Below, piece by piece: positions 15,646-24,791 of a stretch of 64,000 bases of DNA (positions are counted from its first letter, which is position 1; the number at the start of each line of letters is the position of its first letter). The stretch comes from Microvirga sp. ACRRW (GTDB taxonomy: Bacteria > Pseudomonadota > Alphaproteobacteria > Rhizobiales > Beijerinckiaceae). Location: positions 496,001-560,000 of the forward strand of contig NZ_JAKRNJ010000002.1 in the NCBI RefSeq assembly GCF_022346925.1. Reading direction: 5' to 3'. Under the pieces are notes generated by a model that was not told where the DNA came from, did no database searches, and worked only from the letters and a program-made list of their open reading frames with translations. The position numbers and the translations under genes were made by a program.

Positions 15646-16073
15646 TCGAGGCCCTCTCGACACGCGTCATCACTGAAGCACGCTCCTGGATCGGTACGCC
15701 TTACCGCCATCAGGCATCGCTGAAAGGCGTCGGCTGCGACTGCCTCGGCCTGCTGCGCGGTGTTTGGCGGGGCGTGATGGGTGCAGAGCCTGAGTTGCCG
15801 CCGCCGTACTCACCCGATTGGGCGGAAGCTGGCGCCGACACGCTCGTTGCCGCCGCGCGCAGGCATCTCATCGCGATCGACGGTGCGGCGTTCGAGCCGG
15901 GTGACGTGCTGCTCTTTCGTTGGCGCGACAATGTCCCGGCCAAGCACTGCGCCATCGCGACTTCGACCGAGACTATGATTCACGCCCATGACGGGGCCTC
16001 CGTTGCCGACGTCGCTTTCGCGCCCTGGTGGCGGCGCCATCTCGCTTACGTCTTTCGCTTTCCGGAACATTGA
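15642..16073 (+). CDS. NlpC/P60-family tail peptidase (GTA gp14-like)
   Basis: A 143-residue cysteine peptidase expected to cut peptidoglycan cross-links when the particle injects DNA. The catalytic Cys34 is in GCDCLGL, with the His in AKHCAIATS and the family's opening helix TEARSWIGTPYRHQ. The start ATG overlaps the gp13 stop by ATGA. The position between gp13 and gp15 is the standard GTA one. Confidence 0.92.
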   Translation: MIEALSTRVITEARSWIGTPYRHQASLKGVGCDCLGLLRGVWRGVMGAEPELPPPYSPDWAEAGADTLVAAARRHLIAIDGAAFEPGDVLLFRWRDNVPAKHCAIATSTETMIHAHDGASVADVAFAPWWRRHLAYVFRFPEH

Positions 16074-16075
16074 TT

Positions 16076-19000
16076 ATGGCCACACTCGTTCTTCAAACCG
16101 TCGGTTCCGTCGTTGGCGGCATGGTGGCGGGGCCGCTCGGCGCCATGGCGGGCCGGGCATTGGGCGGCTTGGCGGGCGCCGTCATCGACAACACGCTTTT
16201 GGGCGGAGCCGATACGAAACACGTAGAGGGGCCGCGCCTCAAGGAAATCGAGGGGCTGACCTCGACCGAAGGTGCCGCCATTCCGCGCGTTTATGGCCGT
16301 GCGCGGATCGGCGGGCAGCTCATCTGGTCCACGCGCCTGGAAGAAGTCGTGAACACCAAGACCGAGCGTTCCGGCAGCCAGGGCGGCAAGGGCATGGGCG
16401 GCCCCAAGACGACGACCACCACCTATTCATATTTCGCCAATCTCGCGATCGGACTCTGCGAAGGCCAGATCGGCTTCATCCGCCGCGTATGGGCGGATGG
16501 GCGCGAGATCGATCTCTCCACCATCACCATGCGCGTGCATCGTGGCTCGGAGACGCAATCGGCAGACCCGCTCATCGTGGCGAAGGAGGGCGTCGATTTC
16601 GCGCCCGCTTATCGCGGGTTGGCCTATGTGGTGTTCGAGCGATTGCCGTTGGAGAACTACGGAAACCGCGTTCCACAATTTTCCTTCGAGGTGGTGAGGC
16701 CGGTCGACGGGTTGAACAGGATGATCCGCGCCGTGTGCCTGATCCCGGGGGCGAGCGAGTTCGGCTACGATACGCTTCCCGTCACGCAGGTGCTCGATCT
16801 CGGAAAGACGAATCCTGAAAACCGTCATCAGCTGCGCAATGCCAGCGATGCGACGGCGTCACTTGATGCGCTGCAGGCACTGTGCCCCAACCTGAAGCGC
16901 GTGTCGCTTGTGGTCAGCTGGTTCGGCAATGACCTCAGGGCGGGCTCATGCCAGATCGAGCCGCGGGTCGATACCAAGACCAAAGCAACGGACGGCGATA
17001 CATGGGCCGTGGGGGGCTTGACGCGCGAGCTGGCGAAGGCCGTCTCACTTGTCAACGGATCGCCTGCTTATGGCGGTACGCCTTCTGATGAATCGGTTGT
17101 CCGCCTCATCAAGGATTTGAAGGCGAGGGGGCTCGAAGTCGTCCTCTATCCCTTCGTGATGATGGATATTCCTGCCGGCAACACGCTGCCTAACCCTTAT
17201 GGCGGAACAGGCCAGCCTGCCTATCCATGGCGCGGACGCATCACCTGCCATCCAGCGCCCGGAGAGCCGGGTTCTCCCGACGGGACGAGTGCGGCTGCAA
17301 GTCAGATCGGGCAATGGGTCACCCGGAACTGGGGATACCGTCAGTTCATCTTTCACTATGCGGACCTTGCCGAGAAAGCAGGGGGCGTCGACGGCTTCAT
17401 CTTGGGAAGCGAGCTGGTCGGGCTCACGCGCGTCCGCTCGGAGCCTGGAGTGTACCCAGCCGTACAGAGGTTGAGCACGCTCGCCAGCCAGTTGCGTTCG
17501 CTCCTCCGGAAATCGACGCGGATCGCCTATGCGGCGGACTGGACCGAATACGGCGCGCATGTTCTCGACGGTGGAGCGGAGGTGCGCTTTCCGCTCGATC
17601 CGCTTTTCGCAAGCAGCGCCATCGATGCGGTCGGGATCGACTACTATCCGCCCGTCTCCGATTGGCGCGACGGTCCCAACCACGCGGATCTGGCCGATGG
17701 GCGCAGCATCTACGATGTGAATTATCTGCGCGCGCGACTTGGAGCGGGCGAGGCCTTCGACTGGTACTACGCCAATGCCGAAGACCGCGCCGCTCAGGCA
17801 CGCCTGCCAATCACCGATGGTGCCTATGGCAAGCCCTGGGTGTTTCGCGCGAAGGACCTCGTCTCCTGGTGGTCCAATCCGCATGTGGAACGGTATAAGG
17901 GCGTTGAAACCTCTCGCACCGCGTGGTTGCCGAAATCGAAGCCCATCTGGCTCACCGAAATCGGCATTCCTGCGGTCGACAAGGGGCCCAACGGTCCTAA
18001 TGTTTTTCCTGATCCGAAATCATCGGAATCCGCCTATCCTCCGTTCTCCCGACGCGTAAGGGACGATCTCATTCAGGCGCGGGCCCTTGAAGCGATCCTT
18101 TCTCGCTTCGATCCCGCGCAGCGAGGCTTCTCGTCTGCCTACAATCCGGAGGCGTCGCTTTACGACGGGCGCATGGTCGATCCGGACAACGTCTTCGTGT
18201 GGGCATGGGATGCGCGGCCATTCCCGGCCTTTCCCGATTACGACACGGTCTGGAGCGACGGGCCGAATTGGGAAACCGGCCATTGGATCACGGGCCGGAT
18301 CGAAGGCACTCCGCTCGACCGCCTGATCGTCTCCATCCTCAAGGATTTCGGCTTGGGCGATCCCGGTGCCATCCCCGTCGACGGTTTCGTGGACGGCTAT
18401 GTCATCGACAAGCCCATGTCGGCGCGCGGCGCGCTCGAGCCGCTCATGCGCATGTTCGGAATTGAGACCGCGACCAATGGCGGCAAGATTGCATGGAAGG
18501 GGCGCGGCGGGCGGGCGATCATCACCCTCTCAAAGGACGATCTGGTGATGAACGAAGGCGAGCCTTCGCTTAAGCTCACGCGTTCACAGGAGACTGAGCT
18601 GCCGCAGCAGGTGGAGATCGGCTACACGGATAGCGAGCAGGAATATCGCCGCGCGGCCGTGGCCTCCCGCCGCCTGTCGGGTTCGAGCCGCCGCGAAGCT
18701 CGCGCGGATTGCGCCATCATTACCCGCCGTGCGGAAGCGCAGCGCCTTGCGGATACATGGCTGCAGGATCTCTGGGCCGGACGGGAAGGGGGCGAGTTCG
18801 AGCTGTCTCCTCGCCGCATCGAGCTCGACCCCGGGGATGTGATCTCGCTTCCCACGGATGGGGGGCCGAAGCTGCATCGCGTGGTGCGGATCACGGACGG
18901 CGCGACGCGAAAGGTGAGCACGCGGGCGGTGGAGCCCGCCGTGTTCGAGAGGCCGGGCTCCGCGATCGACAAACCCGTGCGCCGTCCGCCGCCGGTTCCC

Positions 19001-19936
19001 GGAAAGCCGCAGGTCGTCATTCTCGATCTTCCCGCCGCCATGGGCGATCCTGTGCCGTTGCAATACATCGCCGTCGCTGCCGATCCATGGCCTGGCGCGG
19101 TGACCGTATGGCGCTCGGGTAATGGCGCAAGTTTCAGGCCGCACCGAATTGTCGATCTTCCGGCCGTAATCGGGCGAACGAAGAACGCGCTCTCCGCTGG
19201 ACCGCTCTGGCGATGGGATTTGCGATCCGCCCTCGACGTCGAGATCTCGTCAGGCGCCATCAGCTCTCTCGATGATGAGACGACGCTTGCGGGCGGCAAC
19301 CTGTTTGCGATCAGGGGGGCGGATGGGCGATGGGAGATTCTCTCCGCTGCCCGCGCCGAGATGATCGGTGAGCGCACTTACCGCCTCTCACGACTTTTGC
19401 GCGGATTAGGCGGAACGGAACCGGAAGCGGGCCGTGCCGTGCCTGAAGGCTCCCTCATCGTTCGCCTTGATGAAGCGGTGGCTCCTTTGACAACCGATCT
19501 GGCCGATCTCGGGCAAAGCTGGCGCTACAGGGTAGGTGCCTCTGGGCGCGACCATGCCGATCCTTCCATGGCCGAGATCGTAGCAAGTGTCGGTCGCGAA
19601 GCGCTCAAGCCGCTGAGCCCGGTTCATGTCACTCTGCGTCGCGAAGCAGACGGCGTGCGCATTTCCTGGGTGCGGAGGACACGGCGGAACGGGGATGGCT
19701 GGGAGGCTGTCGACGTTCCTCTCGCAGAAGATGCGGAGAGTTATGAGATCGACATCCTGAAAGCGGGGAGCGTCGTTCGCACACTCGTGAGCCCGCAGGC
19801 TTTCGTGACTTATCCGGCTGCACAGGAGATCGCCGATTTTGGCGGTCGTCAGACGGCGGTTAGCCTTCGCATCGCGCAAGTCAGCGCGGTTGCCGGACGG
19901 GGCTTCGAGAGAAGCGTCGCCCTGAAAATTCTCTGA
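16076..19936 (+). CDS. GTA gp15-like tail tip / TIM-barrel host-specificity protein
   Basis: A 1286-residue protein, the largest of the cluster. The N-terminus is a glycine/alanine-rich hydrophobic segment (about 1-45), followed by the LKEIEGLTSTEGAAIPRVYG entry typical of phage tail proteins. Residues about 260-760 form the GTA TIM-barrel (glycoside hydrolase-like) domain with GGTPSDESVVRLIKDLKARG, FILGSELVGLT, IGIDYYPPVSDW and PIWLTEIGIPA. The remainder is beta-rich tip domain. It is the tail-tip megatron that contacts the recipient and probably degrades surface polymers. ATG 16076 is preferred over an upstream in-frame ATG at 16028. Confidence 0.94.
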   Translation: MATLVLQTVGSVVGGMVAGPLGAMAGRALGGLAGAVIDNTLLGGADTKHVEGPRLKEIEGLTSTEGAAIPRVYGRARIGGQLIWSTRLEEVVNTKTERSGSQGGKGMGGPKTTTTTYSYFANLAIGLCEGQIGFIRRVWADGREIDLSTITMRVHRGSETQSADPLIVAKEGVDFAPAYRGLAYVVFERLPLENYGNRVPQFSFEVVRPVDGLNRMIRAVCLIPGASEFGYDTLPVTQVLDLGKTNPENRHQLRNASDATASLDALQALCPNLKRVSLVVSWFGNDLRAGSCQIEPRVDTKTKATDGDTWAVGGLTRELAKAVSLVNGSPAYGGTPSDESVVRLIKDLKARGLEVVLYPFVMMDIPAGNTLPNPYGGTGQPAYPWRGRITCHPAPGEPGSPDGTSAAASQIGQWVTRNWGYRQFIFHYADLAEKAGGVDGFILGSELVGLTRVRSEPGVYPAVQRLSTLASQLRSLLRKSTRIAYAADWTEYGAHVLDGGAEVRFPLDPLFASSAIDAVGIDYYPPVSDWRDGPNHADLADGRSIYDVNYLRARLGAGEAFDWYYANAEDRAAQARLPITDGAYGKPWVFRAKDLVSWWSNPHVERYKGVETSRTAWLPKSKPIWLTEIGIPAVDKGPNGPNVFPDPKSSESAYPPFSRRVRDDLIQARALEAILSRFDPAQRGFSSAYNPEASLYDGRMVDPDNVFVWAWDARPFPAFPDYDTVWSDGPNWETGHWITGRIEGTPLDRLIVSILKDFGLGDPGAIPVDGFVDGYVIDKPMSARGALEPLMRMFGIETATNGGKIAWKGRGGRAIITLSKDDLVMNEGEPSLKLTRSQETELPQQVEIGYTDSEQEYRRAAVASRRLSGSSRREARADCAIITRRAEAQRLADTWLQDLWAGREGGEFELSPRRIELDPGDVISLPTDGGPKLHRVVRITDGATRKVSTRAVEPAVFERPGSAIDKPVRRPPPVPGKPQVVILDLPAAMGDPVPLQYIAVAADPWPGAVTVWRSGNGASFRPHRIVDLPAVIGRTKNALSAGPLWRWDLRSALDVEISSGAISSLDDETTLAGGNLFAIRGADGRWEILSAARAEMIGERTYRLSRLLRGLGGTEPEAGRAVPEGSLIVRLDEAVAPLTTDLADLGQSWRYRVGASGRDHADPSMAEIVASVGREALKPLSPVHVTLRREADGVRISWVRRTRRNGDGWEAVDVPLAEDAESYEIDILKAGSVVRTLVSPQAFVTYPAAQEIADFGGRQTAVSLRIAQVSAVAGRGFERSVALKIL

Positions 19937-19973
19937 AGTATTTCCACTCGTTCATTTCACGGCAATTTCATCG

Positions 19974-21503
19974 ATGACCTCAACGCCTCATCTCGCCCTG
20001 CCGCTGCTCGCCGCGGCGCAGGCCCAAAAGCATGTCACGCATAACGAAGCACTCGCGGCCCTGGACGCTCTCGTCCATCTTGCCGTAAGAGAGCGCGGAC
20101 GCACAGCTCCTCCCGCAACGCCCGCGGAGGGAGACCGCTATCTTGTCGGTGCCAGCGCGACGGGAGCATTCACGGGCCATGAATCCAAGATCGCTCTGTT
20201 CGATCTGGGCGCATGGCGCTTCTTCGCGCCGCAAGCAGGCTGGAGTTCTTACGTCGAAGCTGAGGGTGCCATCATCGTTTTCGATGGAACTCGGTGGCAG
20301 GACATCAGCCGATACTGCGATATGCTCGAAAGTCTCGGAATCGGAACGACGCCGGACGACTTGAACCGCCTCTCCGCGAAACTCAATGCGGCTCTGTTCG
20401 CGGCATTGAATACGGAGGAGGGGGGAACGGGAGACCTGCGCTTCGTCCTCAACAAATCCGGCGCCGCCAACGTTCTCTCGCAGCTTTATCAACGCGGCTT
20501 CAGCGGGCGGGCTGAGACGGGACTGATCGGCAACGACGATTTCAGCATCCGCGTCTCGCCGGATGGATCGCGCTGGATCGATGCGCTGCGCTTCAATGCC
20601 GAGACGGGGATCGGCACATTCCCTCAAGGGATAACAAACCTGCCGCAGGCCAACCTGCTCATCAATTCCTTGTTCCGGGTCAATCAGAGAGGCTTCGGCG
20701 GCGGAGCCTTGGCGGAAGGCGTTTACGGATTCGATCGCTGGAAAGGCGGCCCAGGCGGATGCACGCTCACTCGGGCCGCGGATGGAGCGGTCACTCTCAC
20801 GGGTAATCTCGATCAGGTCGTCGATGTAGCGCATGCTTCCGCGTTAGTGGGAAGCGCCAATCTCGCAGGGGCCGTGCTGACCCTTTCGGTGCAGGACCCG
20901 TCCGGGCCTCTATCCGTCTCGATCGGAACGAAGGCCGCGACGATTCCCGCCGGATCGGGACGCCGTTCTGTCACCGTGACCCTCGATGCTTCTGAAACCG
21001 GGCATATCGCCGTCAGGCTCGGTTCTTCGAGCGCATGCTCGTTCAAGCATGTGAAGCTGGAGGCCGGGGCTTATGCAACGTCATGGGTTGGAGAGGCTCT
21101 CGATGTCGAAGAGCTCCGCTGCCGCCGATACTTCCAACCTCTGCCTGTAAGCGGCACTTCGCCGATGACGCTGGGAGCGCTTGGGCAAAGGGTTTCTACG
21201 AACATCATCGATATTCCGCTGGTGCTGCCGGTTCCCATGCGAACCGGAGCGACATTAGTCACCAGCGGCGTCACGTGGGCCGGCGCGACGCCGACGGGCA
21301 ACCAGATCGGCTTCTACAGCCACAGCAATTCGGCATGGTCCACTCTATCGGGTACGCTGAGCATCTCGACGGCAGGATCGGCCAGTGCCACCTCGGTGGT
21401 GGTGCGGCTGCAGGCCAGCACATCCTTTACCGGCTCAACGGGTGCCGTGGGCACTCTATCCCTGGGCAACTCGGCGCACCTGGCTCTGCAGGCGGAATTG
21501 TGA
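19974..21503 (+). CDS. DUF2793 fibre/spike protein with beta-sandwich C-terminus
   Basis: A 509-residue protein. Residues 1-105 are a DUF2793 domain (PHLALPLLAAAQAQKHVTHN, PAEGDRYLVGASATGAFTGH), known from GTA and phage fibres and head spikes. A short helical segment follows, then LINSLFRVNQRGFGG, ending in a jelly-roll/carbohydrate-binding-like region with KLEAGAYATSW and CRRYFQ and a Ser/Thr/Gly-rich terminus. It most likely binds host surface polysaccharide. The stop overlaps the GTG start of the endolysin. Confidence 0.82.
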   Translation: MTSTPHLALPLLAAAQAQKHVTHNEALAALDALVHLAVRERGRTAPPATPAEGDRYLVGASATGAFTGHESKIALFDLGAWRFFAPQAGWSSYVEAEGAIIVFDGTRWQDISRYCDMLESLGIGTTPDDLNRLSAKLNAALFAALNTEEGGTGDLRFVLNKSGAANVLSQLYQRGFSGRAETGLIGNDDFSIRVSPDGSRWIDALRFNAETGIGTFPQGITNLPQANLLINSLFRVNQRGFGGGALAEGVYGFDRWKGGPGGCTLTRAADGAVTLTGNLDQVVDVAHASALVGSANLAGAVLTLSVQDPSGPLSVSIGTKAATIPAGSGRRSVTVTLDASETGHIAVRLGSSSACSFKHVKLEAGAYATSWVGEALDVEELRCRRYFQPLPVSGTSPMTLGALGQRVSTNIIDIPLVLPVPMRTGATLVTSGVTWAGATPTGNQIGFYSHSNSAWSTLSGTLSISTAGSASATSVVVRLQASTSFTGSTGAVGTLSLGNSAHLALQAEL

Positions 21504-22270
21504 GCACGGCCGCATCGGTTTCTACATCGGCGTTCGAGGTGGCTCTCGCGGTCGTTCTGAAGCACGAGGGCGGCTTCGTTCAGCACCCTCAGGACCCTGG
21601 TGGAGCCACGAATTTCGGGGTCACGATTCAAACCCTGTCCCGTGCGCGCGGCTATCCCGCGTCCGTCGAGGATGTACGCCATCTCACCATGGAAGAGGCG
21701 TCAGCGATTTATCGCCGGTTTTATTGGGATGTTCTGCATGCCGGCGAACTTCCCCGAGGGCTCGCTCTCGCGCTGTTCGATTTCGCCGTCAACTCGGGGC
21801 CTCGCCAGGCAGTCGCGATGCTGCAGCGGATTCTCGATGCCGAGGCCGATGGCTTGATCGGTCCCATCACGCTCGAGGCCATCCGTCGGGCCGACGAGGC
21901 CGACATCATTCGCCGCCTGACGCGCAGGCGCCTCGGGTTTCTCTCCCGCCTCGCCATCTGGCCCATCTTCGGGCGCGGGTGGCGCAGGCGGGTTCTCGAC
22001 GTCGAGCGGGAATCCATCCGGCTCGCGTCTTCATTCAACCCTCAACATGGAATATCTGAAATGATCGATACCAAGACCATTCTCGCCAGCCGCACGATCT
22101 GGGCCAACCTGATCGGCCTTCTTGCCGTGATCCTCGGCCTGTTCGGGTTCGATGCTTCGGCCTTGGGCGCCAGTGCCTTTCAGGAGGCCCTGGTTCAGTT
22201 CATTGCGGCAGGCAGCTTCATCGCCTCGACCGTCTTCCGGATCCTGGCCACCAAGCAGATTACGAACTAG
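21500..22270 (+). CDS. GH108-type endolysin fused to a holin-like membrane tail
   Basis: A 256-residue protein. Residues 10-100 carry the GH108 muramidase signature with catalytic Glu23 in KHEGG, then GGATNFGVT and YWDVLHAGELP; a peptidoglycan-binding-like region follows (DAEADGLIGPITLEAI) to about residue 160. In the same frame, residues 188-256 hold two hydrophobic helices (WANLIGLLAVILGLFGF and FIAAGSFIASTVFRI) like the small stand-alone holins of GTAs. An in-frame ATG at 22061 could start the holin part separately. The GTG start overlaps the fibre stop codon (GTGA). It would lyse the producer cell. Confidence 0.78.
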   Translation: MSTAASVSTSAFEVALAVVLKHEGGFVQHPQDPGGATNFGVTIQTLSRARGYPASVEDVRHLTMEEASAIYRRFYWDVLHAGELPRGLALALFDFAVNSGPRQAVAMLQRILDAEADGLIGPITLEAIRRADEADIIRRLTRRRLGFLSRLAIWPIFGRGWRRRVLDVERESIRLASSFNPQHGISEMIDTKTILASRTIWANLIGLLAVILGLFGFDASALGASAFQEALVQFIAAGSFIASTVFRILATKQITN

Positions 22271-22276
22271 ATTCCA

Positions 22277-22294
22277 CATTCAGGCTTCGTTCAG
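22277..22294 (+). promoter_or_regulatory. candidate response-regulator direct-repeat site
   Basis: CATTCAG-GCTT-CGTTCAG: two seven-base half-sites in direct orientation with an 11-bp period, the spacing used by OmpR/PhoP-family regulators. It lies 24 bp before the start of the small periplasmic gene that heads a PhoP/FeuP-type two-component operon, with TAAAGT shortly downstream as a possible -10. Autoregulation is inferred. Confidence 0.4.
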
Positions 22295-22317
22295 TGCCGT
22301 AAAGTCATAAGGCGGGC

Positions 22318-22632
22318 ATGCGTCTGGTTTGGCTGATCATAGCGATGTGGGGACTGATGGGGGCGGCGTCCGCGCAAAGCGCGACGGCGGCCCTCAAGAA
22401 CTGCCTGCCACCCAAGGAAATGCAGGAGGCCGTGGCCGCCAAGGGCGTCGTGGCTCCGGCCTCGGCCGTCATGACGGCCCGCAGGCAGGTTCCCAACGCG
22501 GACGTGGTGCGGGCTAGCCTTTGCCGCAGCAGCGATACCCTGGTTTATGTGATCATGGCCTTGCAAAAGGATGGGCGTATCGTGCAAGTGACGATCGACG
22601 GCTCATCCGGACGTGTGAAATCGGTCCAGTAA
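22318..22632 (+). CDS. small periplasmic PepSY-like protein, likely two-component modulator
   Basis: A 104-residue protein with a signal peptide (LVWLIIAMWGLMGAASAQS). The mature part has two cysteines (KNCLPP and ASLCRSS) and ends with YVIMALQKDGRIVQVTIDG, a PepSY-like strand pair. It starts the operon of the following regulator and kinase (16-bp gap). In rhizobia a small periplasmic protein (FeuN) restrains the FeuP/FeuQ pair, and this gene could do the same job; I infer that from position only. Confidence 0.65.
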   Translation: MRLVWLIIAMWGLMGAASAQSATAALKNCLPPKEMQEAVAAKGVVAPASAVMTARRQVPNADVVRASLCRSSDTLVYVIMALQKDGRIVQVTIDGSSGRVKSVQ

Positions 22633-22648
22633 AAAGAAAGCTCGAAAC

Positions 22649-23326
22649 GTGCGCCTTCTCGTTGTCGAGGATGACAGAACCCTCAATAAGCAAATCGTGA
22701 CCGCCCTCGAACAGGCGGGCTACGCGGTCGATACCGCTTTCGATGGCGAGGAGGGGCAGTTCCTCGGGGATACAGAGCCCTACGACGCCATTATCCTGGA
22801 TCTCGGCCTGCCTAAGGTGGACGGCGTATCAGTCCTCACGGCCTGGCGCCGGGAGGGCAAGAAGGCGCCGGTCATCATCCTGACCGCCCGCGACCGCTGG
22901 AGCGACAAGGTCCAGGGCTTCGACGCCGGGGCCGACGATTACGTGACCAAGCCCTTCCACATGGAGGAGCTTCTGGCCCGCGTCCGAGCCCTGCTGCGTC
23001 GGGCCACCGGCCATGCCACGAGCGAGATCGCCTGCGGCCCCGTGAAGCTCGACACCCGCTCGGGCCGCGTGGCGGTTGACGGAAATCCGGTGAAGCTCAC
23101 CTCGCACGAGTACCGGCTCCTGTCCTACCTCATGCACCACATGGGCCGCATCGTCTCGCGCGGCGAGCTGACCGAGCATCTCTACGATCAGGATTTCGAC
23201 CGCGACTCCAACACGATCGAGGTCTTCATCGGCCGCCTGCGCAAGAAGCTCGGGGTGGATATCATCCAGACCGTCCGCGGCCTGGGCTATCTCCTCGACG
23301 CGAGCCAGACACAGACCAAGTCGTGA
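22649..23326 (+). CDS. OmpR/PhoP-family response regulator (FeuP/PhoP-like)
   Basis: A 225-residue regulator: receiver domain (1-115) with Glu7-Asp8-Asp9, phospho-acceptor Asp51 in IILDLGLP, Thr in ILTARD and Lys in TKPFH, then a winged-helix DNA-binding domain (about 125-220) with LTSHEYRLLSYLM and TIEVFIGRLRKKLG. The start is GTG with an AAAGAAAG stretch upstream. It overlaps the kinase by GTGA. Closest in type to rhizobial FeuP/PhoP regulators, which control envelope and osmotic genes. Confidence 0.9.
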   Translation: MRLLVVEDDRTLNKQIVTALEQAGYAVDTAFDGEEGQFLGDTEPYDAIILDLGLPKVDGVSVLTAWRREGKKAPVIILTARDRWSDKVQGFDAGADDYVTKPFHMEELLARVRALLRRATGHATSEIACGPVKLDTRSGRVAVDGNPVKLTSHEYRLLSYLMHHMGRIVSRGELTEHLYDQDFDRDSNTIEVFIGRLRKKLGVDIIQTVRGLGYLLDASQTQTKS

Positions 23327-24720
23327 GAGGGTTCCGCCCGATCCTGGACCGTTTCGCAAGCCGGCCCATCGCCGTCCGGCTTGCAGTCTCTTCCGTCTTC
23401 TGGAGCTTCGCGATCCTGCTCATCGCAGGGCTCATCCTGCTCACGCTCTATCGCGACAACACCGAGAGAGCCTTTGACCAGCGCCTTCTCGTCTATGCCA
23501 ACACCCTGGCCTCGAACCTTGTGGCCCCCGGCGATCCGGACCGCGATCTTGGTCCCATCGGCGATCCGCGCTTCGAGCTGCCCCTGTCCGGCTGGTACTG
23601 GCAGGTGGCTCGGCCCAACGCCAAGCCCGACGAAATCCGCTCCTCCAAATCCCTGTTCGGTGGTCAGGTACCGAGCCTCTCAGCTGCCAGTGACAACAGG
23701 TTCGGGCAAATCCGCCGCGGCTACGGCAAGGCGCCGGACGAGCGGAACCTGCGCGTCATCGAGCGTGACATCGATCTCGGCGAGGACGGTCGTTACATCA
23801 TCCGCGTGGCAGGCCCCGCCGATGAAATCGATGTGGGCGTGCGTGATTTCCTCTTCGCGCTGACCGTGACCTTCGCACTCCTCGGCCTGGCTCTCGGCTT
23901 CTCCACCCTTCTGCAGATCCGCTTCGGCCTGCGGCCTCTCGCCAATCTTCGCAGCGCTCTCGGTGCTATCCGGCGCGGCGAGGCCGAGAGGATCGCAGGC
24001 GAGTACCCGCGCGATATTTCTCCGCTCGCGAGCGAATTGAACCTCCTGCTCGATACGAACCGGGAGATCCTGGAGCGCGCCCGTACCCAGGTCGGCAATC
24101 TGGCACACGCCCTCAAGACACCGCTCAGCATCATCATGAACGAGGCCGAGAATGCCCCCGACGAGGTGGCTGCCCGGGTGCGCGAGCAGGCGACCTTGAT
24201 GCGCGATCAGGTGAACTATTATCTCGACCGCGCCCGCGCAGCGGCTCTGGCCGGCACTCTCGGAACCCTTACGGATGTGGAGCCGGTCATCGGGGGCCTC
24301 GCCCGGACCTTCGCCAAGATCTATCGAGACAAGGATTTGGCGATCGAGCTCGCGATTCCGCATGATCTGCGGTTCAGGGGAGAGAAGCAGGATCTCGAGG
24401 AGATGGCCGGCAACCTGATCGACAATGCCGCCAAATGGGCCTCTCACAAAGTCGAGATCTCCGTCGAGATCGTCCGCGAGGATGATGACCGTCCCCGCTT
24501 CCGCCTGCTCATCGACGATGACGGGCCGGGACTGCCGGAAACAGCCCGGGCCGAGGTGCTCAAGCGTGGCCGCCGCCTCGATGAAACCAAGCCCGGCTCA
24601 GGTCTCGGCCTTTCTATCGTCAGCGATCTCGCCGCTCTCTATCGCGGTTCGCTCAAGCTCGAAGCAGCCCCCTTGGGAGGCCTGCGAGCGGTGCTCGAGC
24701 TGCCGGGGGATAGAGGTTAA
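23323..24720 (+). CDS. PhoQ/FeuQ-type sensor histidine kinase
   Basis: A 465-residue inner-membrane kinase: TM1 at about 24-43, a periplasmic sensor of about 130 residues, TM2 at 176-197, a linker, H-box with His262 in NLAHALKTPL, N-box in GNLIDNAAKWA and G boxes in DDDGPGLPE and GSGLGLSIV. The start is GTG, overlapping the regulator stop. Partner of the regulator at 22649. The stimulus is unknown; rhizobial homologues respond to osmotic or envelope conditions. Confidence 0.9.
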   Translation: MRGFRPILDRFASRPIAVRLAVSSVFWSFAILLIAGLILLTLYRDNTERAFDQRLLVYANTLASNLVAPGDPDRDLGPIGDPRFELPLSGWYWQVARPNAKPDEIRSSKSLFGGQVPSLSAASDNRFGQIRRGYGKAPDERNLRVIERDIDLGEDGRYIIRVAGPADEIDVGVRDFLFALTVTFALLGLALGFSTLLQIRFGLRPLANLRSALGAIRRGEAERIAGEYPRDISPLASELNLLLDTNREILERARTQVGNLAHALKTPLSIIMNEAENAPDEVAARVREQATLMRDQVNYYLDRARAAALAGTLGTLTDVEPVIGGLARTFAKIYRDKDLAIELAIPHDLRFRGEKQDLEEMAGNLIDNAAKWASHKVEISVEIVREDDDRPRFRLLIDDDGPGLPETARAEVLKRGRRLDETKPGSGLGLSIVSDLAALYRGSLKLEAAPLGGLRAVLELPGDRG

Positions 24721-24791
24721 TCCTATGTATTTTTACGCGTGACACCGTGCCACCGTCGTGCTTGACGAGGACTCGGAGTAATTAGGATTTT

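Noticed and set aside
21035..21499. Upstream extension of the endolysin frame by 155 codons
   Set aside because: Overlaps the fibre gene; the GTG at 21500 overlapping its stop codon fits the coupling seen across the cluster.
1702..22270. Active temperate prophage
   Set aside because: No integrase, attachment repeats, repressor or replication genes; the gene order and short tape measure match GTAs.
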